A DNA stretch of 64,000 nucleotides, taken from NCBI GenBank assembly GCA_025093985.1, contig JACAAK010000007.1, positions 2,562,859 to 2,626,858 of the forward strand, in the 5' to 3' direction. This document shows positions 1-11,345 of the stretch, one piece after another. Within the stretch, counting starts at the first letter, position 1, and each line of letters opens with the position of its first letter. The position numbers and the translations under genes were made by a program. A model generated the notes under the pieces. That model did no database searches. It worked only from the letters and a program-made list of their open reading frames with translations, and was not told the origin of the DNA. Source of the DNA: Calvatia gigantea. Taxonomy: Eukaryota > Basidiomycota > Agaricomycetes > Agaricales > Lycoperdaceae.

Positions 1-1
1 G

Positions 2-1078
2 AACTTAGCAAACTGGCTTAATCTCAGCCAAGCAGATGTTTATGGAGCGCTCCATAAGCTTCACCCAGTCTTGAACATTCCACTACCCCCTGAAGCACAA
101 CAGAAGCCGCTGCAGGCCTTTCATACATCTTTACCGATTATCTCACTTCCTCGTCATCACGCTCCGGACAGTTCTGGGTGAGTGAAAAGGAGGCGAAGAG
201 GAGCATCTTTTGGCTTAGTCACCGCGTTCTGATGGAGTGTCTCGATGAGAGTAAGTCTTTTGTGTTAACCGCGCGATAGGTTTAAAAATGGTATTATTAA
301 AGGTCGTTTGGATATACAGACATCTCGAATACACTTGTCTTGGCCTGTTGAGGATGCGCAACGGTGTCAACGCGACCTCTCCCACCTTTCTTTTAGCTTT
401 ATTCTCCTCATAACACCGGAAATAATAGATAAATCGATTTGGGACGGATTCTCCAGCCTGGCTCCTTTCTTCCATGCCTTTGGATTTCGGAGCGCATTAT
501 GGAGCGATGAAGTATCCGGCTCGTTAATCTCACTCTGTCATTCAGTGAGTATTTTTCAAATTGCCTTTCGTGTCACCAAGGGTAACATTACGCTTAGCCT
601 TTCCGTCCACATTTTGAGGGCTGGAAACTCCTCAAGGCGGTCCCGAATTCAGGTGTTAGATTGGGACCATATTGACCTTGAAGAGAAGACCCGTATTTCT
701 TGGTATAAGTCCAATGACCGGGAAGGGGGGCGATTACAAGAACTCCTAGACTGGGATTGGGATTCCAAGATGGAGACGTATATAGACAACTACAACGTGA
801 GTGATCCCGACATTACCACCACCGTCAAATCTAACTAGTACATGTAGGTCGTGGAAGACGGGCTTTATACACATTGTGTGAAGGTCCTCCCTCTGAAAGC
901 ATCTCCGGAATGGAAGGCCCGCGTTCAGCAACATATCGCAACTCTAGTGGAGACTGCTCCAACCATTCGTGTTGAATTAGTCGGGAAAGGTAACGACGGT
1001 CTTGCATTCATGCAGGTTGAATCACAGGAGAGGCCGTATGAGATGTGGGAGTATCTCTTTCATTATAAGTGGCGGTAG
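2..1078 (+). pseudogene. N1: C-terminal half of a divergent NACHT-type NLR
   Basis: The window opens inside the winged-helix part of a STAND NTPase (YGALHKLHPVLN, then FHTS). One base is missing near 137: after it the reading shifts frame and continues as TDYL..SGQFW..WLSHRVLMECLDE. A 52-nt intron (251-302, GTAAGT..AG) and a 51-nt intron (797-847, GTGAGT..TAG) join the remaining exons in phase to a stop at 1076-1078. The spliced tail matches the tails of the four other NLR copies in outline: HLSWP where they have TLSWEP, a LSHFSF-type helical stretch, then a last exon ending WEYLFHYKWR where they have LEYLVFPYVE. Seen: frame, splice sites and similarity in order. Inferred: one gene of the same architecture but a different subfamily. 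The 5' end lies outside the window. Confidence 0.6.
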
Positions 1079-1499
1079 GAATGTCACTCGGCGCGAATAA
1101 AACGTATCGTGTATAACCAATCACCTCTACATCGGGTCATCCTCCCTCATCTATTTATGACCTCTCTCGAAAAGGATACTGGTAGTGCAGCCTTGCTTAA
1201 GGCTTAAAATTTGTATGAGAAAGCGTGTGGGGGATGCATGTTTGGTCCGTCTCACCCGAACCCCACCCGTCATACCCCCAGATACTTTCTTGAATGCTCG
1301 CCACCGTCGCGCTCTCGTGGCTAAGGCTGCAAGAGTAAACGGTCTGCGATTTGGAATTGCCTGCCGCGTCCGCTGAATAGCAAAACCGAACTTTCCGATC
1401 ATCGAATGCCCGACCGCCCTACGCCCAAGGTCAATGGCAACACACAGGCAACACAAGAATGCTAGCGTGCACCTCTGGCCGAAAGCGAAACAGCCCGAC

Positions 1500-2960
1500 A
1501 ACAATTGCCTCCTCTGGACTATTCGTTTTCGCGTCAACATTGGTCAGCTACACTGGTGAGGAAGATCCCATATCGCGCGTTGAGCATATCCTATTCTTGA
1601 TCGGCCAAAGTCCGCCCAGCGCAATGACCCAAGTGACAAGTCGAAGAGGAACCCATTCCAAGCGCTTGACCTGTTATATACGAAAATCATGTCAGACGTA
1701 CCCCTCGACTCTCTCCCTACGGCAAAAACCATTCTTGGCTTCTATCTCCTTGGTGACCTCGCCACTGGAAACCAAGTCTGGGGAAACGGGAGTGCGAATC
1801 TCCCTCTCGTGTGTAACATTTTGGGCATCAAACAACATGTCGCTTATGCCGCTTTACGCAAATTGCACTCTGTCCTTGCCTTCCTGTCGCCGAGGGAGGC
1901 AGACGACAAAGCCGCCCAGTTCCTTCACGCCTCATTCCCAGACTTCCTCACAGATCGTTCTCGCTCTCAATCATACTCCATTGACCTGGACCAAGAACTA
2001 GAAAATATTGGCGCTGCTACATCAGGATTCCGAGGCTTTTGCCTTCGCAGTGCGTGTTTTTGAATTCGACTTCTCAATGTGCGCCGTGTGACACGCGTTG
2101 AATAGCGGACACTAGTCGAATCATACTTTCCTAAGTGCCGCTCACCAGAAGCAGTGACGGCCTTCGAAAAGACATGGCCAAGAGGGCTCGGTATCATTGG
2201 CTGGATACTCTGATGGGGTGCTGTCATCGTCCTTCGTGCCATTGACCGCAACGTCGTCTTTCACTGGATACCTCTGAACTGATTGAGGCCTTCGATGAAT
2301 TTGGTCCCATATCTTTCGAAGCCGGATACTTTGATATTAATTTTGGTGTGAATGGATCTCGAATCATGTGCGTGCCACTCTCACAACAAACGCTCGTCCG
2401 GAGGATTTATCGTGTTACAGATACCACTCGAGTTTCGATAGGAACTGGTGCTTAGAGAGTTCAACTTGAGCCAGCTCTGTGAATATGATTTAGACAAAAT
2501 TTTCACAGGTCTTTGTCGAAGTCGGTGGGGTCACTACCACAAGGGGAGTGAGTTAGGCCCGCTTGATTTGACAGTGAGCTCCGTGTCTTAAAGGTTATCT
2601 GGTGTTTCTGGATTTATGACAACTCCCTGCTAGGATCTCACTATCAATCGGTGGAATCAAGTGAAACGACTCGCCCTGAGTCCGAGTGAATGTCAGAGTT
2701 ACTGGATAGCAAAGGGTCATTTGATTAACTGGAGCATCTTAGCCGAGCTATTGAGGGTGCAGAAAGTGCCCAGCCTTAGACAACGCCATGCTGTCAAGGT
2801 CATAATCATGGGGAAAAATTCACCCATATCTTGTGCAATCATCGGGCCCCTGGATTTATACCGTCCTTTTCAAAAGATTAAAAGATTGAATATCTTGTTT
2901 TTCCTTACGTTGAGGAATAAGTACTTCAAAACTGTAATCCATTTGGGTCACTTGTGAAAG
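1500..2960 (+). pseudogene. N2: 5'-truncated NLR copy
   Basis: Homology to the NLR family begins abruptly at SSGLFVFASTL (about 1507), so Walker A and Walker B are missing. A frameshift around 1640-1655 is needed to pass from LIGQSPP to DVPLDSLPTAKTILGFYLLGD. The winged-helix segment (AALRKLHSVL..LHASFPDFLTD) is clear up to about 2000. The tail follows in pieces: an EAFDEFG block near 2285, a GLCRSRWGHYH block near 2510, an intron ending in TAG at 2633, and a last exon from 2634 that runs past the family's usual stop to about 2957. It is followed by a GC-rich flank (about 3080-3290) that is also found after N3 and N4. It is a truncated, non-functional relic. Confidence 0.7.
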
Positions 2961-3089
2961 TCGAGGTGACGCGGAGCAAAAAAATAGGCTTGTGCACTAC
3001 CTGGGACAAATGACACCAGAATAAGGGACACCAGGTCACTTGCGGGGGTCCCGGCTAACCAGGTCTGGCGACACGTCACTGGAGTCGTG

Positions 3090-3300
3090 GGCCCAGTCGG
3101 GGCAGAGCAGGGCCGGGTGAGCAGGGATAGACGGACCTCGAGGAGAGGGCTGGGCGGTGCGATGCGGGGCATAGCAGGGAGGAGCGGGGCACAGCAGATA
3201 GGGGGGATGCTGAGGTTTTGCGAGTTGTTTGACTCACTCTGCTGGAGGCTGTTCGTAGGTCACTGGTGTCGCTCCCTACTAATTGCCTGGGAACCGTGGG
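3090..3300. repeat. NLR 3'-flank repeat, partial copy after N2
   Basis: A purine-rich stretch (gcagagcagggc..gagcagggat..catagcaggg) is shared with 11085-11240 (after N3) and 17670-17810 (after N4), and in CG-decayed form with 26730-26890 (after N5). It marks the shared downstream boundary of the duplicated NLR module. No gene was recognised in it. Confidence 0.6.
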
Positions 3301-3587
3301 TCTACGTATCATGTAGCTGGAGGAGCCTCGGAGCCTCTTCTAGCCACCAAACCCCGTTGCGGTTCTAACCTCTCTACTGAGCGTCTTGTAGGAGGTCTGA
3401 GAGTTGTCGGATGAGTTCTACCTCAGATAAGGTTGTGTTATTTGTAGTTCCTCGTCTAAGCCGAAGAAAAGGTTCGGCTACAGTGTCGGGATTGAGCCTT
3501 GCTCATCATGGTTCAATGCTCGGGAGTGTGACTCTTGAAGAGGTTTTGAGGAAGGCTAGACCGGGATTCGGGTGCCTGAATTGTTTA

Positions 3588-4650
3588 GTGACATTGGATG
3601 TGCCTACTCGCCCTTGGGAAACCATTGGTGTCGACTTTGTAGGGCCATCCCCAGAGTCAGAGAACCTGAATGGCAAGTTTGACATACTGGTGGTCGTGAT
3701 TAATCATTTGACGTCTATGGTACATCTTGTGTCCACGAAACAGACTTACCGTGTTGAGCATATCGCAGAAGTCATTTTGATAGGGTGTACAAAACGGAAT
3801 GCCTTCACATATAGTCAGCGGCCGAGACACCTTATTCATGAGCACATTATGGCGTACCTTGAATGAGTTAGCTGGGATTGAACTTCGCATGTTGTCCTCA
3901 TTCCACCCGCAATCTGACGGGGCAACTGAACGAGCTAATCGGACCATTACTCAAATACTATAGTACGGCATGTGTAGCGCCACACCAACGTGATTGGGTA
4001 TCAAATCTACCAGCTATCGAATTTGCTATCCGTTCATGTTAAATTATGGTCGTATGCCACGGTCAATGATGTGCGAAACGGGTGCCGAATACCCAGGAAT
4101 TCGCCCCTTGCGCAGAGGATGAAAGACGCTGTGATGCCAACCCATGATGCGATAATTAATGCCAGGGTGAAGCAGACTCACCTAGCTAACCGCAAACATC
4201 GAGAGGCTCCATTCACAAAGGGCGACCTCATGTATCCCTCAACCAAAAATCTTAGTATTCCGAAAGGATGGGCCCGTGAATTAGCACAGAAGTTCCTCGG
4301 GCGTTATGCAATCCTTGAAGAATATAGGAATGACATTTTTTTTGCTAGACGGAGTTGAAGCGACGAGGTACCCACCCAGCACTCCATGCTGACCTCCTTC
4401 GTATTCACGTCCCAAGTGACGACAGGAGATTCCCAGGTCGACAACTATAACAGGTGGTTGGCCTTGGAAAAGTTGAGGAGTGGTCAATTGAGAAAATTGG
4501 CTCTCACCGCGCGAAGGGAGAAGATGCTCTTTTTGGGCTTGTCTATAAGACTGGTGACTGGGTCTGGTTACCATATCATGAGGTGGCGAACCTTGAAGCA
4601 ATGACACAGTACCTTGAAGTTTGAACTGCAGAAAGCACGCTCCACTTCGG
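3588..4650 (+). pseudogene. Gypsy relic R1a: integrase fragment
   Basis: The integrase core is recognisable as PTRPWETIGVDFVGPSPES (from about 3600) followed by FDILVVVINHLTSMVHLV and, in another frame near 3890-3950, FHPQSDGATERAN. A deletion removes the middle. The C-terminal integrase domain resumes at about 4140 (HDAIINARVKQTH..FTKGDLMYPSTKNLSIPKG..). A chromodomain-like end follows (IEKIGSHR..EDALFGLVYKTGDWVWLPYHEV, ending near 4617). Several frameshifts and stops make it non-functional. It is the 3' part of an old Ty3/gypsy element of a different family from the nest at 30-64 kb. A second copy lies at 19998-20480. Confidence 0.7.
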
Positions 4651-4852
4651 AACTCCCAAAACGGACAACAGCCAGAGGCAACTTACCGGTCATGGGTATG
4701 AATTTCAGCCTTGCAGGGTACGACGGGAATGCAAGGACCGAGTCTTGCCTTTGAGCATAAAAGCCAGGACGGTCCGACGAAGGGTCTGCGGTTTTTGCCC
4801 CACAAACTCTACTCGTCGCTCCTCTCATACCTGCTCCTTTGATCAGTTTACT

Positions 4853-5793
4853 ATGTCTTCTGACAACTCCAACTTCACTGAGGCGGATGTTAGTACATTC
4901 TGTCAAGTTACTGCTGCCATTAGACGTGGAGAGTACAACCACGAACGGCACGTTGTCCCCAAGGGGTACCTGGAGTATTGTATCGCTTATCAGTATGACC
5001 ATCATCTCCGCCTATTCCCCAAGGTTCCGCAACTCGGGAGATCACGGATGCCTCTGAGCGAAGCCACAAAGTCCTCGACCCGACCCGGTTCAGGGCTTTG
5101 AAAGGGAATCCTAAGGGTGCTGGTGCTTAGCCTTATCAACGACACTTCGCGACCTTTGGGCCTCACAACGATAGAGGTTATCCTGGCGTGTAGAATGCAA
5201 TGCCTTATGGTCAACCTGGAGGTTCGACCTTTGATCCCTTATCGGCTGCGCTGTCCTTGTTGATCAACATAGCGCATAACATGGCCGACAGGTGCCGTGT
5301 CAAGACACTGGATGCTATTGGCCCACGGCCTCTCTTTTACAAAAGGCACCCCCCCTCACGGTCTCAAGTTCATGTGACCTATGGGTATGGGGACTTATGG
5401 GAGAGGTAAGAAGCTAGCTAATGGGTACGCTGGGAAGGAGGACCCTAAGGGCGCCCCAGGCAGACCGATGAAACGCGCCCCGCACCCAGACGCTGAACTC
5501 AAGAAGAAATTCAATGTGTCCCTTGGAAGCAGAGACACAAGGCCACCACTGACAGGACAGCAAGCAACGACACTGCCGGTGCGTATGCTACCGCCGCCGC
5601 CGCCCGGCCGGCTGCCGGTGACAACACTACTCAGCAAGTCGTTGCTGCAACCCCTATTCGATTAGTTACCGCCGTTGCCCCTTCCTTGGACGGAAACTCA
5701 TCCTCCAGTGAAGCAGGCTCTCCTGGGCCCTCCCCAGGATCCAACGTGTCCTCCAGGTCGTACATTAACCTGGGCGGATCCGCCCTCAAATAG
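4853..5793 (+). pseudogene. Gypsy relic R1a: downstream ORF of unknown function
   Basis: After the integrase end an ATG opens a separate reading frame (MSSDNSNFTEADVSTF). It can be followed through frame changes to a Pro/Ala/Gln-rich C-terminus. The second copy (20708-21611) is better preserved and shows the same order: an acidic start, NHERHVVPKG, then MPYGQPGG, then LINIAHDMADR and a basic stretch GRGRKPANGYAGKKNPKGAP. No known domain was recognised. Its place between integrase and the 3' LTR resembles the third ORF of the other retroelement family in this window. It could be a capsid-like or accessory protein; I cannot say which. Confidence 0.45.
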
Positions 5794-5973
5794 CCGATCT
5801 GATTGAAGGACCTTACCCCGTCCCAACTGATGGGTTCGGGGACAGTGCCTAGGTCATTTGCTTCTGACGATCCTCGGCCATAATTTTTCTCGTTAAATTT
5901 CTGTTTTCCTTCATTTTCTTTTCGCGTGTATTCGTTGTGGAGTAGGCTTTGTTCAAAAGCCTAGGAGGGCGTA

Positions 5974-6110
5974 TGTAGCGAGCAGCATGACGCGTAGGTA
6001 TGTTGAGGAATTCCTATGGAAAATCTTAAGAGTCATGACCTATGGTCCGTATCACACCTCAGTACACATCTCACATGTCAGATAGGGCGCGTCCGTGGAT
6101 ACACAGTAAT
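5974..6110 (+). repeat. Probable start of the 3' LTR of relic R1a
   Basis: A purine tract (CTAGGAGGGCGTA, ending at 5973) precedes TGTAGCGAGCAGCATGACGC. The same junction is at 21789 in the second copy with TATAGCG. A polypurine tract followed by TG is what the 3' LTR boundary of a gypsy element looks like. I could not fix the 3' end of the LTR, because similarity between the two copies runs on without a break. Confidence 0.4.
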
Positions 6111-7147
6111 AGACAACTTGATATGATTTTGAGGGTGGGATTATGACGAGGGATGTGGAAAGGGAAGAGGACAGCCGAGGGGATGACCGAGGGTAGATGC
6201 CGGGCTGCTTCGCGTGGATGAACATTGTCTTCACTACGGTTCGACAGCGAATGGGTAACGAAAAGGTGCCAACTCACGTTGACAATCGTTGTGGGAAATT
6301 TGCATGCGCCAAAAGGACCTTGCGACTCCCGCCGTGTGTTCTGTGAAACAACGGAGCACCCAGCAAAGTTGAAGTCAACCTGCAAACGGCTAGATAAAAT
6401 AGTATTGACTGCTATAAAATATATATTAGGTATTAATACTAAAGTAAAAATAACACGTCTGTTGGTGTTGAGAAGGGGAGAGTTCCGATGCACGCGGCAG
6501 CAGAAGTTTGCTTAGTCTCTGTCCAAACTATGTGAACCAAAGCACGAAGGTTCCATTCAGTAAAGCGACAGTGCAAGGAGTGGGTAGCGTGGGATCTATA
6601 ATATGTCGTCGAATCTCATGTCGAGGATCCATTGGGCCATCCAGGTCAGCATATGTTAATCAGCGGTCTGAGGGTAGGCAGCATCATGGGACGAGTACTT
6701 GGCGGCGAGGGCTTGCTGATGAGCTGGGCAGGGCACAGAAATAAGTGCAAGTGTCGTGCATACTGACCATGAAGCAAGACCGTGGAAATGGCTCCGTGAC
6801 GCAGTGAATGAGTGGGATTAAGCTGTGCAGTGGTGTGCGCGGATGTGACCCTGATGCCTACGATAGTCATGGCAGATTTTGGAGGGCATAGGAGCTTGAT
6901 TCTGACCAGCCATCCGGGTGGTGGTATACGCACTCGCCACCCAGAGTGAACTTGAAGCTGCAAACCACACCTCACGGCCTCAATGTTCAACGCACCATTC
7001 GCCTTATACCCCCGAACACCTGCAGCTGCGGCGCCAGGGTCGTGGTATGCGGGAGGGTCGGTATGCGGGATGGGCGTTTCACGAAGCTTCTGAAACTGCA
7101 TTCAGCCCTCTTCTCCGCCACCAGCTCTCTTCACACTCCTCTCGGCA

Positions 7148-10100
7148 ATGGAAATTTACCGACGCTTCTTCAAAGGGTTTTTTGGAGATTTATCCTGTGG
7201 GTGGCTTGGTATTCCAACATCGTCCCTCGATCCAGGTGTGTGTTACAATGCCTTGAGAAGTGTTGTATGTCAATCCCCTGCATTTATTTGATCAAGCCCG
7301 CCGACCTTCATCCGAACCCGCTGTCGTCCCATTCGGGGTCCCTATCAGCACCAGTGAGTACTTTGCCATAAAATGTCAATGGAACTTAACACCGATTCCT
7401 TACTTCAGAATCCCAACCGTCGGTCTCGGTTGGAGCCATTGCTGTGACGACGTCTTTGAGTAAAGAAGTACCAGCAAAATCAACTGAGAGGACTCCTGAG
7501 ACTGACCACAATTCAACTGCTGGTTGCTACCCAGGTGTGTATCCTGATGGTTCGAACGCTCGTCGCTGAGTTTGTGTGATCACTTGCTAACTTCGAAAAT
7601 CCTTTCAATGCAGTCTCCCAATCCTCACCTAATACCGCCAGCGTTCGGCCATCAGCCTCTTTCAATTCTTGTTTGTGTCTCTCGCTCGAAATCAATGGAA
7701 CTCTAAGCTGACTATTTGCTTCGGAATCTTGCCTATTTGTCCCCACCGGCACCTCTATAGCCACAGTTTCTCAAAACAAACAGTGGATGGCATTAGCCCA
7801 CGACACGCCCAAGATCAACGCTAAGCCCCCTATGATCCTTGGTCCAGGTGCGCGTGGCAACAAACTGATAAAAGTATTCTGATCGGCCTTCAGCAGTCCT
7901 CTTGCCTAATCCACACACTAGTGGATTCTTTCCCAATGGAAGTGGTTTTTATTTCCACAAACCCCTAATGCAAGAAATTTATGAACATCATGGCCAGAGT
8001 GGTGAGCAAATTGTTGTACACTCGACTCTTCATGGTGTAGAAGCTGAGGCCTTGATTACTGGTAGTGTTGGATAAAATGAGGGCGCACACTATCCCCGGT
8101 GCAGAATTCGACTCCTCAAGTCGCGACGATCCTCCCCGATGCCATCCGGACACCCGAACAAATTTTCTCGAGCAGCTCCAGATGTGCATCCACGATAACA
8201 CTCTGGGAACGAGGATTATCTGGCTCGTTGGACCAGCTGGCGTTGGCAAGTCCGCAATCATGCAGAGTCTGGCCGAGATTGTCTGTCCTCTTCCCACCCT
8301 CAGATGTGCAACGTTGTTTTTCTCCCGACCCAACCACCGAGATGACCCCAAAAAAGTCTTCACAACTCTGGCTTATGGCCTCGCTGTGGCTGATGAAGAG
8401 TATCGTCGCTATATGGGGGAAAGACTCTCGGTTGATCCTGGTTTCCTAGACAAGTTCCTTGAGGAGCAATTCAAACGCCTCTTCGTTATTCCATTCACCA
8501 GTGGGGGCGTCAATTTTGGCTCTCGACGTTGGGTAGTATTTTTGGATACTTTCGATGAAATCAACAGCGAAAGAGGACAATGCAGGATACTGGATTTGAT
8601 CCGCGAATCCCTCCTCCCTCCTGCCCAGACTACACCCTTCATCTGGATCATCGCCAGCCGACCTGAGGCTCACCTACAAACATCCTTCCGTCAGGTCGAG
8701 CAACAAATCAGGTATTTCTTGAAGCTTGAAATACCGGTCGACTCCGAGGAGGCCTTGCGAAGTGTAGAGCTCTACCTTCGCACAGAGTTTGCAAAAATTC
8801 GAGAGCATTACTCAGATGTTGTGCCATCACTGTGGCCATCCGAGAACGACTTTCTGCACCTCACAAAAGCCTCTTCTGGTCTGTTCGTTTTTGCCTCTAC
8901 CCTAGTCGATTACGTCGGCAAAGAAAACCCAGTGCTTCGTCTCAAACACATTCTTTCTTTGATTGGCCAAAACGCAACATGTCAGAGCCCATCAGGCGGG
9001 ATGAAGAGGAACCCATTCCTCGCCCTTGACTTGTTGTATACAACGATCATGTCGGATATACCGACCGATTCCCTTTCTACGGCAAAAACCATTCTTGGCT
9101 TCTATCTTTTTGGTGATGCTGTGGCGGGGGTCCCCCCAAGCCTCCTCTTGTTATGCATTATCTTGGGAGTTGAACAGCATGCCGCTTATGCCGCACTGCG
9201 CAAACTACACTCGGTCCTTACCTTTCCGCCGCCAGATCAGGCCTCCTCAAAACGCGTCGAGTTCCTCCATGCTTCATTTTCCGATTTTCTCAAGGACCGG
9301 TTTCGCTCCCAGTCCTACTACATTGACTTGAATCAGGAGCTCTTGAATATATGGCGGTGTTGCGGCAATATCATCAAGTTAGCTCCCGCAAAGGGTAAGT
9401 TTCCAAATTCAACGCTGTCAAGGACACTGAAATGTATTATGTTGAATAGAACTTACAGATAATATCATGCTGTCCTGGGAACCACTCTCCGCCATCCAGA
9501 GGGGGCACCTTCGTGATGCGATGCAAGTAAACGCCAAACTATTCTGGTTTATTATCCTGATTCGTTTTTGCCATGATTCTTCATGCCGACATGCGGAAAA
9601 GCGATACCGTCTCCCTCCCAATGCCACTGAAATCATTGAGGTCTTTGAGCGGCTTGGTTCCACGCTGTTTGAGAGGGGAGGAATGAAGATGGATGGGGAT
9701 GATATGGCATCCCTCTGTGACTGGCTCTCTACTCACGTATGTCAGATATTCCAGCCATACCTAATCCACCTACTCAGGACATTCTTAGGCACCAATTTCG
9801 TTTCGTCAAAGAGTGATATCCAGGGAGTATGATCTGACGCAGCTTAGTGAACATGACCTGGACAATATGTTCGCGGGTCTTTGTATAAGAAAGTGGGCTG
9901 TCTACCATATCCACGATGGCAAACTATGGTGGCCAAAAATGTTTGACTTGGATGTAAGCTGATATCTTATGGGTCAAATAGCTTTGTTGAATCTATTTCC
10001 TTCTACTAGAAACTCAATGTTAACCGGTGGAATGAAGCGAAAGGACTTGCTCTGGAGCAGAATTATGTATCCTGGAAAACAGTTCCACTCAATTGGAGTG

Positions 10101-10279
10101 TCCTGGCGAACCTGCTAGTCCTGCGGAGGAGGTCGAGAACTAAGCCAAAATATCCTGTCATGGTCAAAATCGTACAGATAAAGCCAATGGAATATTATGC
10201 TATCATCGGACCCCTTAAAGTAGCTGTTCGTGCTCATGAAAATCTTGAATATCTCGTGTTTCCTTATGTTGAGCAGTAG
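7148..10279 (+). CDS. N3: NACHT-type NLR (STAND NTPase), apparently intact
   Basis: Likely an intracellular NLR-type receptor or switch ATPase. The proposed start (MEIYRRFFKGFF, 7148) matches MGKFQRFFKK in N5. Short Ser/Thr/Pro-rich exons follow but are not all resolved. Exon 7894-8001 gives GFFPNGSGFYFHKP. The 1329-nt exon 8066-9394 carries the NACHT domain: Walker A GPAGVGKS at 8231-8254, Walker B RRWVVFLDTFDEI, IIASRPEAHL, then the winged helix with LHASFSDFLKDR. Introns are 8002-8065, 9395-9449, 9737-9788 and 9954-10009. The last three exons (9450-9736, 9789-9953, 10010-10279) join in frame to TAG. There are no ankyrin, TPR or WD40 repeats; the roughly 240-residue tail was not recognised. 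No stop or frameshift is seen from 7894 onward. The N-terminal exon chain is uncertain. Confidence 0.72.
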
Positions 10280-11340
10280 ATTTAGAATGCAGTACATGTG
10301 TGCAATAGCAGTGCATTGTTATGTGAGGCAACGTTGCGTAGCTTCATGAGATGGGATGCCCAGCAGAGTTGAAGTTGGTATGATTGACTATGTACCCGCC
10401 CGCAAATGAACATCTAGGATTGCGTGTAATTCAGCATAATGACTGGATCCACTTCCTGAAACCACAGATAGACATGTTCGCACCATAATGCACGTAGCTG
10501 TTTCCAGGGGAGAACAGGCGCCTCCAATACAGTAGTTACATTTAATGGAAGACTGGAGTGGGCACCCCCTCCTTCTCGTCCCCAAGTCCTTGATGCTGCA
10601 CTTTGTCGGGTGTCAACTGTATTAATTCATTCGGCATCAAAAATCTTTGCCTTGCTTGTCTGGGCCACTCCGGTTAGTCTACGTTTTTAATTTGTGGCGC
10701 TGCTTAAATACAAAGTATTGTAGCAATGGTGTGTGACTACTTTTGGGCGAAAGCCCACGAGGGGTTCCCTGCCAGGTAGGGACAGCGCAACAGGGGAGAC
10801 TTGGCTGCAATGCTCAGGTTATTCCGACACATCGAGTCAGGGATCAGTATCCATAATAGGAGGGTCGAGTGGAGAGAGGGGGCTGTAGGGTGGTGGTTTC
10901 CAAATTAGAGTTATGAGGCCTTGTGCTCTCGACTGGGTTTTGACAGAGAGGGGAGTCCCCCAGGGTGTGTGGAGGTGGCCACAATGCAAGATGTCCCACT
11001 TGCTCACTGCTAGTGATATGTTGTGACTCAGTGTAGTGGAATAGCACTGGGAGCCTGGCAGTACCAGGCGTCATCGATGACGAAGCAGAGCAGGGCTGGG
11101 TGAGCAGGGGCGGGCCTCAAGGAAAGAACCAGGTGTGCGGAGGGGGGGGGCGAGAAGTGCCGCACCGAGAGGTAGCAGATTGGGGGGAGCGGGGCGTAGC
11201 AGGGAGGAACGAAGCATAGCAGATGGGGAGGATGTGAGGTCACCACAAGTGGTTAACCGTTCGTTGATCATGAAACGGGGGAGCAGAGGGGCAATGAGGC
11301 TTGGATATAATACATGTTTCTCAACTCAACACTGGATGCG
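10280..11340. repeat. NLR 3'-flank repeat, copy after N3
   Basis: About 1 kb of non-coding sequence is shared, in order, with 16865-17900 (after N4) and 26004-26940 (after N5). Anchors are the words AATACAAAGTATTGT (about 10708) and GGGTTCCCTGCC (about 10762) and the gcagagcagggc block near 11085. This copy keeps its CG dinucleotides, unlike the N5 copy. I see no convincing gene in it. Confidence 0.7.
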
Positions 11341-11345
11341 AGGAT

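Noticed and set aside
215..475. Minus-strand open frame of 86 codons
   Set aside because: It overlaps the spliced NLR tail N1, whose frame and introns are supported by similarity to four other copies.
1151..1540. Open frames on both strands between N1 and N2
   Set aside because: No similarity to the NLR family or retroelements of this window; they overlap each other and look like chance frames in a truncated junction.
5395..5637. Minus-strand frame with Gly-rich and hydrophobic stretch
   Set aside because: It is the shadow of the low-complexity plus-strand ORF of relic R1a.
6646..7256. Overlapping open frames on both strands upstream of N3
   Set aside because: They mutually overlap, are not conserved in frame in the N5 module, and contain no family motif.
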